Assembly: GCA_023846275.1 (NCBI GenBank)
Contig: CM043878.1
Span: 7,495,501-7,559,500, forward strand
DNA from: Vanilla planifolia
Taxonomy: Eukaryota; Streptophyta; Magnoliopsida; Asparagales; Orchidaceae
Direction: 5' to 3'
Length of the DNA stretch: 64,000 bases
Shown here: piece by piece, positions 10,257 to 21,746 of the stretch
How positions within the stretch are numbered: position 1 is the stretch's first letter
Layout of the letters: each line of letters starts with the position of its first letter
Position numbers and translations under genes: made by a program
Notes under the pieces: model-generated
What the model saw: the letters and a program-made list of their open reading frames with translations, nothing else
Database searches by the model: none
Told to the model about the DNA's origin: nothing

Positions 10257-13251
10257 AAGGAGGATGTTTCTCTTTCGGATCATTTATTTAGTTGTTAATT
10301 TAGTTCTTAGCGCGATCAAAATACAAATTTTTTTTATAAAGATAGCCTACAGTGGAACTTTATTTTTTTTAATTCGCTTTTTAATTATTTTTTCTGGCTA
10401 TTTATTTCGTTGAATTGGTCTGCAATTTGCATTAAAATATTTTTCATTTGGGAATATTTTAATTTTTGCTTCTAAAACTGTAAATTTTAAAAACCCAAAA
10501 ACTATAAAAATTAGATTTGTCTCTTAAATATGTTATTTGATTTGATGATCATTTAATATTGTTATTGGATGATTTTTTTATTAGTTAATTGACAACTTAT
10601 TTTATTTATATTTATGATTAAATTATTTACAATATCTAAAATTTGATGTATAATTTTACTATTATAATTAAGTCTAATTTGGAATGAAAAAAATTTAACA
10701 TTACAAATGAAACCTAAGTTGTTTCAAGTAGAAAAGTTCATATATATTATTGTATTTTATAGTATCTCAAAATATAATAATGTTATATATATATATATTA
10801 AAAGGTTAAATTAATAGACTTTAATGGTTGTGATTTTGTTTGGTTTTAAAGTGATTAAATTAGTATTTTAATTATCTAAAAATTTTGTAAAATAATAAAC
10901 TTTCATAATAAAGGATTTTCATTAATTCTAAAAATGCTAAATGATTTCCAAATATATATATAAAAAATAATGAGTTTAACTAAATATTTTAAGAACAATT
11001 CAAAAAATTATTGGAGCTATTTGATGAAAAAGAAAACAATGTGATCTAATATTGCATTATCTTAATGCAACTATATAAAGACGTGTTAGTGCATTAATTT
11101 TGGCTTGAGAAAGAATAGATGATTTCTTACATGCTTAAAGAGTAATGCATGGGCAAGGGTAGATAAAAAAAGAGAAAGATGATGCTTTAAGCATTGCATG
11201 TCATAAGATGGATTATTGCTTTGCCTTGTGTTGGAGAGGAGGACAAAAATCCTCCAACTTGTTTTGCTTGCTACAATATGATCATCTGAATTGGCTTTTT
11301 GTTTCCTACAAAAGGAGGTGCTCGATATCGACAACTAAGAGGACCCTGATAGGATCAATCCCTTCGCTTTCTGTTCAAAAGTCATCACCTTCAACCTAAC
11401 ATGGTCTAAAAACTCAAAAATATTTTCATTTTTTATAGACATGAATAAGTCATCACCTTCAACTGAAAATGATCTAAAAACTCAAAAATATTTCTATTTT
11501 TTATAGACATGTGAATAAATCAGATAAAAAGAAAAAAAATAAAATGAGAGTAAAAAGAAACAAGTAAAACAATGCACAATAACTTTAGATAAATAGAACT
11601 ATATGCCTTTGCTTGCCACTTTATATGAAACAACCCATTGAGCTTAACATTAATTAAATTCAATAAAATATTCCAATACAACAAATTATCAAATAAAAAT
11701 AAATTAAGCAACAATACTCAAGACACAAACCAAAATAGAGTGGTGGTGATGAAAAAAATTATGAATATAAATGTCACATCAATTGATTGAAAATATAATC
11801 ACACACATAGTCTCAAACTACTAATACAACTCAAAAGTTAAAAAAACACTTAAATATAATATCTACCAATTAAATACAATATAAGTTTTCACTTATAACA
11901 ACTCATAAAACTCAATTAAAATATATTCTCTAACTCAAAAACTCAAATTATCTTCTAAGAATCATAATTTTTATGAACATCTATATATTGGTTAATAATA
12001 TAAGTATATAATAAATGTAATATATTTATCAAAAAAATATTAACAAAAAAAAGATGAAACAATATAAAAATATAATATATAACAGATAAATAAAAATATA
12101 GCATTAAATAAAAGTGTATGACATCTATAAATAATATAAAAATATTGAATTACAAGAATAGAGTTGTATACATCATATCTATGTATGCATATAATTATCT
12201 AATGATAATAATATCATTTAATGTTTATATCATCTCTTTCATGACATTTTATTCATATAATTATCTTATTTTTTATTAAGTCATTAATTATGATTGATAT
12301 ATTTGATCTATAAGACATCACATCATATCATATCTCTATGATGTTAATCATATATTTAGTCATATATTGATAATTGACAAAGTGACCAAATCATCTCCCT
12401 GACCACCACCAACCTACACCAAAATATTATATGGAAATGGATCTTTATTCTCTATTGCCCAGCACAAATGCAATCAAAACAATAAGAATGAGCCTAAATG
12501 CCAATCTCTATCATGTAATCATTCATACATAACTAATTAGGAGCTAAATTCCATATTCATTAAACACAAATATTATGAAAAAAGTCAAAGGAGTCAATAA
12601 AATAATGAAAAATCGTAGGAACACTACGTAGCAAGAACCATGCGCAATGGCTTACTGTAGGCACGCCATAGTGCATACTATAGCATGTTAGTTAAATGTT
12701 GCCTATATAGGTGTAGACACTCACAGGAGAGCCGATATGGTAGATGCTCATGCACATTGAAGGTGTAAGACCATATAGGACAAGGCACTTACGTTGCATT
12801 TGTGCAAGTGTCAAGCACCTACCGCACACACTGTCTTTGCTAGTAGGGTAAGTGAACCTAAGTGATACTATGGTCAATGCATATGCAAGGCCTATCCACA
12901 TGTGGAGAGAATACCTGAACACCTAAATAGTGCCCTAAAGCGGGTTGGTGATGCCATAAAGAACCTAGGCCACTTGGGGCACAAAATTTGTGAAATTTCT
13001 TTTTTGGTAAAAAAAATGACATATTTCATATAAAAATTAAAATATTATGTATTTTATAATATCCAAAATTTTATATATAAAAATAAGAATGATGAATGAA
13101 GTAATTCATAACTCTAGAATTTAGAGTTTTATGAATTCAAAACTCTTTGAAAAAAAAACTTTTTGAAAAACTCAATTTTTTTATGACAAAAACACTCCTC
13201 TCATTTTTTGCTTTTACAGTTTCTCCCCATTCTTATGCTTCAACTTCTATT
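10257..13251. other. AT-rich intergenic DNA
   Basis: There is no gene or recognisable element beyond a short direct repeat at 11381-11520. Frames are short and AT-driven. Confidence 0.55.
11381..11520 (+). repeat. 68-bp direct repeat, two copies
   Basis: GTCATCACCTTCAAC followed by a TCTAAAAACTCAAAAATATT stretch occurs at 11381 and again at 11449, a 68-base offset with a few differences. It is a local tandem duplication of AT-rich DNA with no evident function. Confidence 0.7.
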
Positions 13252-13256
13252 ATTGT
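13252..13256. repeat. Target-site duplication ATTGT, left copy
   Basis: ATTGT immediately precedes TGTTACACCCC and is repeated exactly at 16631-16635 after GGGTATAACA. Confidence 0.85.
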
Positions 13257-15460
13257 TGTTACACCCCATTTTTTCCTAGGCTGATTTTTGGCATATTTTT
13301 TTTTTCTTTTACATATAGACAGCTCAGATCGTCCCATACCAACCTGAGTAGCCTACGAAAAACATAGGATATAACACATCATTACACACCTACTTTCCTT
13401 AACAATGTGGATCCCATCTCCCGGGTACACCATCAAATCAGGTTCATGACTCCTGAATTAACAGATGGACTCGTGCAATGTTACTCCTACTAGACCCCAT
13501 ACTCCTAACCCATACTGGTAGGAGAACCGATCTAATAGAAGTCTGAATCCCCACGGTTAAGTTTCATAGTCATGTAATGACCTCACCATCAAAAATAAAA
13601 TACATAACATCCTCAGATAAAATATGGCACTCCACACACTATACCACCAAGACAATAAAGTAAAACAGTGAATGGAAACTACATCACAAGAATAAGATCC
13701 AAGTCCAACAAATACAATATCATCCAACTAGATACATAAGTCAGAATCACCCTCACATATTACATGACATAAGAATAACAGTCTCCCTGAATACATCCAA
13801 TAGTATCAATCACACTAACCAAAATGTCTCAGAAAATCACAGATCAGTTATCCTCCACTAGCCTGCTGACCACGATCCCACCTAATCTGGGTGGCGTCAA
13901 GGCTGTCGAGCCGCTGGAAAAATATAGATAATAAAGGAGTGAGCTACGCCCAGTAGGAAAGACAGCTAGTAAAAACTCACATGCAAGAGAAGGATAATAG
14001 CAAGAGTATAGGAATACAGCATAACAATGTAGGGTGGAAAGGCACTCTCAGTCCCAGACTCTGACCAACCACAGTCACCCCCAGTCACACCAGAGTAGCT
14101 CTCCTCTGTGCTCCCAGGCAGCATGCCAGCGGGACACGCCCATCTCTGCGCACGCATGGCGCCTAGGCAAAGCATGCCAGCGGGACACGCCCATCTCTGG
14201 GCACGCATCACAACGCCTAGCACCTGACACCGCAGCGTCTCTCGTCAATCAATCTTCTGAAGACTATAGACAAAACCAGTCACATAGATCTCTAGCCAAC
14301 GTGAGACACCCCTGCCACCCTCAGGCACGCAGGCCTACACACTTGGCTAGCCACGGCGAGTCACCCCTGCCACTGCCACTCTCAGGCGCGCAGGCCTACA
14401 CTCGTGGACCAGAAGAGATCGACTCAGCCACCGTCACAAGAAGTCCTCTCCCAACAATTTCCATAGAAGCCACGCCCCTACAGTCATTGCCAGCTCTAAC
14501 TCCAAGATTCGGCAACATGTGTCCAGATACAACAAGGCGCATACCAGTCCACATGTATACTGTGAAAGTTAAGTTTGTACCGCACAGTTACCTACCACAA
14601 CTACCCTAAAACATCATATAGGGCCTATAGTAGTCCGGTCCAATATGCCAATCCATGAAATATGCCAACACTGAGTAAACTGACTCAATCCATGTCATTG
14701 CCATCCAAGCAACACAAACTGTACCAAAATTCTGACTATTCTGGTAACACCCAAGTGTCACACTTCCTTCCAACTGATCCAGCTGCACTGAATTTATGGG
14801 TAATTTCCAACAGTCAATTTCAACTTGGCTACGTGATTTCCAAAAATCACCTATTCCTCACTTCAGGAAATTTTAATTTCCAAAATAAATTTCTGCCCTT
14901 TATCCATTTTCCAAAATTCGGAATAAATTTCCGAATTTAAAATTTAAATTCCACATATATCCTTTTTCCGAAAATTCGGATTTAATTTCCGAATTAAATT
15001 TTCCTCCGCGCCGAATCCCGCTGAACCGGTTTTCGCTGCCGGTTCGGAAATCTCGCGCTGAACCGCGACACCGCCGAACCAAATTCTTTAATAATCCGTT
15101 AATCGGTCGATGCTTAAATAAATATAATTACTATAAATATTATATAAATACCATTAATTACTTAAATAAATTCGTAATTAATCTAAACCCTTATCCTTCC
15201 TCGGTCCGACGCCCGCGAACCCTAACTGAAGCAATCGCCGACCAATCCAATTCCTTCCGTCGATTTCCGGCGAACGCGAACAAGGAGAAACAAAATTCGA
15301 TGTTCTAACTATCCTAATGTTTCAATAATGCCACTAATTTAAAATTCCGCCGAAGAAATTCGCCCATACGCCATTGCCGTAAGATTAATCCAACAATTAA
15401 TTAACTAATTCAATGGCAAACTGATAATACAAATCCCTAACATGTTCCTAAGCCTTAATT

Positions 15461-15975
15461 AAATTTTCCGGCGAAATGGGAAGTTTTCCAGAAATCCAAA
15501 AATTGTAAAAGACGCAAATTAGCATTCAACTAAGTCCAATTTTTCATCCACATGCTTGATTTCATTAAGCAAAATATTCCATGCTTTTAATTTCTACTAA
15601 TTAACTAATTTAAAACCGAATTTCCTACCTAACTAAATTTTCCGGCGAAATGGAAATTTTCTAGAAATCCAAAAATTGTAAAAGACGCAAATTAGCATTC
15701 AACTAAGTCCAATTTTTCATCCACATGCTTGATTTCATTAAGCAAAATATTCCATGCTTTTAATTTCTACTAATTAACTAATTTAAAACCGAATTTCCTA
15801 CCTAACTAAATTTTCCGACGAAATGGAAATTTTCCAGAAATCCAAAAATTGTAAAAGACGCAAATTAGCATTCAACTAAGTCCAATTTTTCATCCACATG
15901 CTTGATTTCATTAAGCAAAATATTCCATGCTTTTAATTTCTACTAATTAACTAATTTAAAACCGAATTTCCTACC
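15461..15975 (+). repeat. 173-bp tandem repeat, three units, in LTR B1
   Basis: Units begin at 15461, 15635 and 15808, each starting AAATTTTCCGGCGAAATGG or a near variant, and continue through a shared GACGCAAATTAGCATTCAAC phrase. Spacing is 174 then 173 bases and the units are almost identical. The related LTR at 45.6-48.7 kb lacks the extra units, so the expansion happened in this lineage. Confidence 0.85.
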
Positions 15976-16351
15976 TTTGCTCGTCGCCGGCAACGGTGAA
16001 GCTCTCACGCGATCAACCGCAGCTCCTCGCCGAACGAAACCGGTACCAAAATGCTCGCCTCTGTCCCGCGAATCTCCGGTTACCAAAAGCCCCTTGGAAG
16101 GCTGCCGGAAATCACCGCCGTTCGCCGCGAACGCTTCGCCTCTAACCGCCGTTCGAAACCCTAACAGCCGAACAGTTCGGGTTAAATACCCAGCTTAAAC
16201 CGGTAATAACCCGTTAAGACCCATTAAGCGCCGGTTGACCTTCTAAAAACGCCGCTTAACACTCGATCAGCCGGTTAATCTCCACCGCTGATCTCGTCCG
16301 TCCGATCTGCTTATCCGCGGCTTATCCAAACGCACGCGCAAACGCACCTCG

Positions 16352-16420
16352 GCGAACCGCCCCGCCTTCGCTGAACCGCTCCGCCTTCGCTGAACCGCTT
16401 CGCCTTCGCTGAACCGCTCC
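16352..16420 (+). repeat. 19-bp tandem repeat in LTR B1
   Basis: GCTGAACCGCTCCGCCTTC recurs about three times in a row with single-base variants. The related LTR has a shorter version of the same phrase near 48420-48450. Confidence 0.7.
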
Positions 16421-16630
16421 GGTCCGGTTCACGCGCGGTAAAAAAGAAAATAAAAATCCAAATTTCGTTTTTTTAAAAAATCTCGGTGCTCCGAAAAATC
16501 CCCAGAAAATTTCAGAAATTCCAATAGCCTCCAATTAAGCTCCTGGCTCATCCTACTGTCGATCTGAAATCATCTAAGCCACAATTGAATTATTGAAGAT
16601 TAAACCTATAATATTTTACCGGGTATAACA

Positions 16631-16635
16631 ATTGT
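16631..16635. repeat. Target-site duplication ATTGT, right copy
   Basis: Exact match to 13252-13256, directly following the terminal TATAACA of LTR B1. Confidence 0.85.
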
Positions 16636-19600
16636 GACTTGAAAAGTAAGATTTTCTATCGAGGGATCAAGCCAAGAATACTTTGTAGATATATTAATTC
16701 CATAATATGAAATATTCATAATGATGAGGTCTCTATCTTTTATGTTTCTAATTTATGGGATGTCCCATTATATCAGTTAGTTATAATATAAGATCATAGA
16801 GATTTCTCATCATTTATCTCTCTCATTATCTTATAGATTGATAAGCACATCCAGTCATTATTTTTTTCATTCATTTTTTTTCATTTCATCTATTTATAGA
16901 TTAGGATTTATGCTAATAAAATTATATCATATAATATGTTTATATCACATCACATCATATTTCATATTCATATTTCAAAATACTTTAATAATTTAATAAT
17001 TATTTAGTTTGTTATTTGATGATTCTAAGATACCTTTTTTAATATATATTATTTTTCTTACATCATAATTATTCTATTTGTCTACCTGATTATTTTAGGA
17101 TATCTCTTCAATTGTCATTATTCTTCTCTTTATTTTTTTTATTTCTTGCATAATATTCATTGTAATTTATCAATAATTGCTCATACTTCAATCATAAGTC
17201 TCTTAAAATTCTTAACATTGCTTAAAGTTTTTTTGTTGTTCTATAAAATGACATGTTTTATTCTTCAAAAACACTTGTAAATGTAGTTGCTAAGAATCCC
17301 TAAAGTTATATTGTTATAATATTGCTCATTTTCTTCTTAACATATCATCCATTTCTCTTATTATACCATATGCTGAACTAAACATATGGAATATTCATCT
17401 TAATGTATAATATGTTTTTGTTATTCACATTTCTATTATATGTTAGTACAATTGAAATAACCATTCTTCAACCTTGTGCACCCCTTAAATAAGTTTGACA
17501 TATGGTAAATTGACCCCCATTGTATGATACATTGAGCTTGATGCACCATATATTAAGAACTTAATGCACCTCCACTTCTCACAGGGTCTCATTCCATGCA
17601 CTAGCTATACAATATATTCCAAAATAAAGTATCATACGTCTTTTCTTTAGGAAGGGATGAGCATATAATACATTAGCAGATAATATAACATCTATTATTC
17701 TTAAAAAGAGGATTGATCTTGAACCTTTATGTAATGTCCATGGCTTTCAGTGTATGATATGTTTAGATTTACTATATGGTATGTTAGACCTTTATGTATA
17801 GTATGCAAAGAATAAACAACGAGCTACACTTACCACAAATCTTGATCCATTTGTCCTTAAACCCTAAATCAAACCCTATGTAATTAGAATATTAGTTATA
17901 ATCATGATTAAGAATGAAAACTCCAAACAAGTCATATATTTAACAATCCTTTTTAAAGGAATCAAGATTTGAGCTCTTTCTTAAGTGCTCTCTTTCCTAA
18001 GCTCAAGAAACTCTTGTTATAGTTATCTTAGCCTACTCTCTTACCTACTCTAGCAATCAGGATCCTCCACCATCGACTCCTTCCTTCTCTCTCTCAAGCC
18101 CTCTTTCTTACTCTCGATCTTTCTCTCACACCTTCACAACTAAATGAGCACATGGAAAAAGAGATCCTCTTAATTGTATGCTCCAAGAATGAATCCAACA
18201 TCTATTAATGTGGCATATTTTTCAAGTTGTCAAAACACAATATTTTTTTAATAACAATTATATGTATAACAAATACTGATATCCAATGCAAAAATACTTG
18301 GGTTTGAGTTGTCATAATATAATTATGTATGATATAAGATAATGAAGTCCTTTTAATATATTTAATATATGATAGTCTATTGTAGCTATTCATATATTTA
18401 TTTGTGTTTGAAGACTCGTGCTTTATGAAGATCTTACTTGACCTTTTCAGAGTTTAATGTTATATCATCTAATTCTTTTAATTTTTCTTTTCATTTTGAA
18501 AATCAAGTATATTTTTATTTTCTTTAATAAAAACCATGATAGTTTTTTTTCTTTTAATAAAAATCAATTCATAACAAATTTCTTTTTATTCTCCCTACAA
18601 AGTGCATGGTTTTATAAACTATCCTTACCAATTGCACAATAGATTTTCTTAAAACTTTTCTTAAGATGTTGCAAATAGTAATTATGGCATCCTATGAAAG
18701 AATATCATAATTCATTAACTAACCTTGTAGGAGGATTGTCTGACCACTTTAGCTAAGAAAAAATTATTAATTCTGTAAGAGATAGATCATTTTGACTTAC
18801 TTTATAGAGACAATAAGTCACTTACGATAATATTTCATTTGAGCCTTTAACACCCTTCTTAAGCAAGCAAGACCCTTCTATGCCACGACCCTTTAAGAGA
18901 AATGAGGGAATAGACGAAATGAATTATTGATTATTAAACCACGGTCACCTGAAACCAGGCAAACTAGAAGTTCTTAGTATAATCACGAGACAAGCCTCAC
19001 TCTGAAGATGCATGGATCATAAGAGAGAAACTTTAGCACATTTATTCAAATTCTTGGAGCAAAACTACATCCATGACCTATTCTCCTCGATGACGAGTTT
19101 CACTCGTCTCAATAGAGCTAATGCAAAAACACAAAAAATATTAGAGATAGTCAAATGAGACAACCCAATTCAAACTTAAAATAATGCTCAAGTAGACTTT
19201 AATTGGAAAGAATAATCAACATTACATTTGAACTACTAAGGTCAACAATATTACTGCCCAAGCATTATCACAAAATCTCCATAACAATAATCACCAATCC
19301 ATTAGTTGACATTGTTTTTTTGGACCATCCCATATAAATGGGTTTGTTGTTGAGTTAGGTTTCCATGTTGACCACTTCTTTCATTTTTGTTCTTATGTTC
19401 TCTTTATGTATGATATATTTGTTGTTTTTATATTTTGTTGTTTTAATTTTTTACCTTATAGAGAAACTTTTGACTTGTAAGAGAACATTATATGAAATGG
19501 GGGCTTTAGTTTATACTTATATTTTTATCTCTTTTAATCTCATATTATTTGTGACTCATAAGAATAACTCTATATATTAAAATTGAGAAAGCCTTTATAT

Positions 19601-19721
19601 TTATGTTAAGTTAAATATTCTGTCACTAAACTGTCTCAAAGGTACATGATTTCTATTAATTATAATAAAATCCATTTAGTGTGATTTTTATAGTAGACAA
19701 AAAAAGCAAGTGTGAGGCCTA
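16636..19721. other. AT-rich intergenic DNA
   Basis: No gene or domain is seen. A stretch near 18640-18730 (TTAAGATGTTGCAAATAGTA) resembles one at 22150-22210 and marks a low-copy dispersed repeat. Confidence 0.5.
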
Positions 19722-20082
19722 AATAGGGATATTCTTAACCAAATTATTTTGGTATATCTAGTAATTTTTCCAAAGTTATTTCTCTTTCATTTGAGATAAT
19801 TTTTGTTTTTAATTCAGTATTAGATAGCTTAAAGTTTTCTTAGTTTTCTTTTTTTTTTCTTTTTGTTTCTTATTTTAAGTTATTTCTTAACCAAATTATT
19901 TTGGTTAAGAAATAACTTAAAATAGGGATATTCTTAACCAAATTATTTTGGTATATCTAGTAATTTTTCCAAAGTTATTTCTCTTTCATTTGAGATAATT
20001 TTTGTTTTTAATTCAGTATTAGATAGCTTAAATTTTTCTTAGTTTTCTTTTTTTTTTCTTTTTGTTTCTTATTTTAAGTTAT
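19722..20082 (+). repeat. 199-bp-offset near-identical direct repeat
   Basis: Bases 19722-19884 recur at 19921-20082 with an offset of exactly 199 and, by eye, one clear mismatch. The two copies are joined by a short spacer that, with the copy edges, forms a perfect palindrome. The near identity points to a recent event in this lineage. There is no coding content. Confidence 0.88.
19873..19922. repeat. Perfect 23-bp inverted repeat with TTAT loop
   Basis: The left arm (19873-19895) and right arm (19900-19922) are exact reverse complements around TTAT. The arms contain AAGTTATTTCTTAACCAAA and its complement. It lies exactly at the junction of the two 163-bp direct copies. Confidence 0.92.
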
Positions 20083-20362
20083 CGACTTTACTTTCCATGA
20101 TTTTATAACTCATTCCCATCATTATAAATACCCACACACCATCTCAAAACAAATTTCAATTCATTCTCTCCTCCACCCTTGAAATCTCCCTTATGGAAGG
20201 AACTTTTTCCCTCATACATACTTGTCCAAAATTATTGATTTTTATGTGAACGTGATTTAGACTTGATATTCACTTGATTCTACCTATATAAATTACATCT
20301 CTAGGGATCCCACTTTATATGTGTTTATCATTTGTGATTATTTTATGATATCATTTGTGTTG

Positions 20363-20367
20363 AATTT
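20363..20367. repeat. Target-site duplication AATTT, left copy
   Basis: AATTT precedes TGATGCCGGG and recurs at 21742-21746 after GTCCGCACCA. Confidence 0.8.
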
Positions 20368-21741
20368 TGATGCCGGGCGGATTTAAGCTTTTGTTTATTG
20401 AGCAATACAAGCGATTAACCTGCAAACTTTTAAGGTAATAAAGAAAACTTGTGGGAAATTACGTGAAATTTCGAAAAAAGGTAACACGCTTGAGACACCC
20501 GTCCAAGGCGATCCTAGCCAAGAGGGGACCGTGGGCAACACAGAGGTTGCTCCGTATACTAGGCCCGCTACCTCTCGACGGCGCAGACACGGGGTACTCG
20601 GGATGGGTTAATAATACCGATCTCGAAAAATAAAATTTTGAAAGATCGCTCAACACAGAATTAAGAGTCGGATGATCGAACTAATCAACACTAGTTTCGA
20701 AGATAACGAGGTAAGTAGTACGCGAAAAAGAGTGAACCAGAGGCAACGAAGAAAATCGGATAGTAGGAAAGTGAACAGCGAGGAAATCCAAAATCCGCGA
20801 AGGAAACACGTCAAGTAAGGGAAGTGGCGGGAAGTTTCCGAGCGTACCGTTAGCACGGAAGTTGACTTGCGTTTCGTGGGTGATGCGCGAAGATATTGCT
20901 TCAGAATGGTTGATGGACTGGCACGGCGTCTCACCGCTTGGGCCTCACACCCCTCCTTCCAGTATCGGAGCCTCGACGAATCAGCACGTCGAAGTTCTTG
21001 ATGCACTCACACTTGAGCTCTCAACAAGATGCAAGAAAACACAAATTCTCATTCACTAAGCATTCTCTAAACATAAGGGTAGGCCTCCTTTTTATAGGGA
21101 GCCTAAGGGTACAAAAAAATACATAAAAGCTTTAAAATAAGCTGTTCCCAAACTTAATTAGAACTTGCAAGAGACGATTGAGCTGTCGCATGTGCGCCGC
21201 GCGCGTGCGCCGCGGGCGGGCGCCGCGGGCGTGCGCCGCGGGTGTGCGCCGCGCGTATGGGCACTGCTGTCGGTGCTTTCGGCGCGGCGTGGGCGGGTGC
21301 GGCGGAGTTCGGGTCGTGCCGACCCGCGAGGGCGGGCGGGTGACCCGAAAGCATAATCGGGACGGGCGGACCCGATACCGACCCGATTGGAGGCGGATGG
21401 GTCGCTGGCGCTCCGCAGGAGCCGTGGCGCCGAGGTGCGGTACCCGCGCGCGGGGGCGCGCCGCGGTCCTGGCTGAGCGCGCGCGCGCGCGCCTGCGGGG
21501 CGGATGTTGGGCGGCGGCCGGCGGACTGCCGGCGGACGGCGGCGGACGGACGGCGTTCGGCGGGGCGGTGGGATCTGAGTCGCCGGTGAGCGTTTTGAAT
21601 GTTTTAAAAGTCCGTTTTTGAGCATATATTTTATTTTCGAGCTCCAAATTGACCCTGCACAAAAATAAATTCCTCGAGCTATATCGTGCCTGACGGGGTT
21701 GGGCGCGTCGAAAGTCTCGAATGTAACTGGTGTCCGCACCA
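20368..21741 (-). mobile_element. Solo LTR C (1.4 kb, GC-rich)
   Basis: On the plus strand it begins TGATGCCGGG and ends GTCCGCACCA, flanked by a perfect AATTT duplication. Read on the minus strand it starts TGGTGCGGAC, holds a TATAAAAAGG box at about 21096 and ends CCCGGCATCA, so the orientation is minus. The stretch 21180-21560 is extremely GC-rich, with GTGCGCCGCGGGC-like short repeats and a CGCGCGCGCGCG run; large frames there on both strands are products of base composition, not genes. No internal region or partner LTR is present. Superfamily is not certain; a 5-bp duplication fits either gypsy or copia. Confidence 0.82.
21089..21096 (-). promoter_or_regulatory. TATA box of solo LTR C
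   Basis: The minus-strand TATAAAAA is followed by GGAGGCC, about 645 bases from the minus-strand LTR start. It fits the U3/R junction and supports the orientation. Confidence 0.5.
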
Positions 21742-21746
21742 AATTT
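21742..21746. repeat. Target-site duplication AATTT, right copy
   Basis: Exact match to 20363-20367. Confidence 0.8.

Larger units (their letters stand above)
13257..16630 (-). mobile_element. Solo LTR B1 (3.4 kb, probably Ty3/gypsy)
   Basis: On the plus strand it begins TGTTACACCCC and ends GGGTATAACA, with a perfect ATTGT duplication on both sides. It shares its whole layout with the element at 45589-48703. No second LTR or internal coding region adjoins, so it is a solo LTR. A TATTTAA-like box near 16180 on the minus strand, next to a GC-rich block, suggests minus orientation. The 5'-to-3' order on the minus strand is a short AT-rich start, a GC-rich block with GAACCG phrases (15.97-16.43 kb), AT-rich DNA carrying a 173-bp tandem array, and a conserved end. 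It is non-coding; frames such as 14034-14609 are chance. Relative to the second copy it carries extra tandem units, and the first 200 or so bases match closely. Confidence 0.87.

Noticed and set aside
14034-14609. 191-codon plus-strand frame
   Set aside because: It sits wholly inside solo LTR B1, is low in complexity (His, Ser, Thr, Pro) and is not kept open in the sister LTR B2.
21132-21742. Several long frames on both strands (147-194 codons)
   Set aside because: They arise from the extreme GC bias of solo LTR C. They overlap each other in different frames and show no domain.
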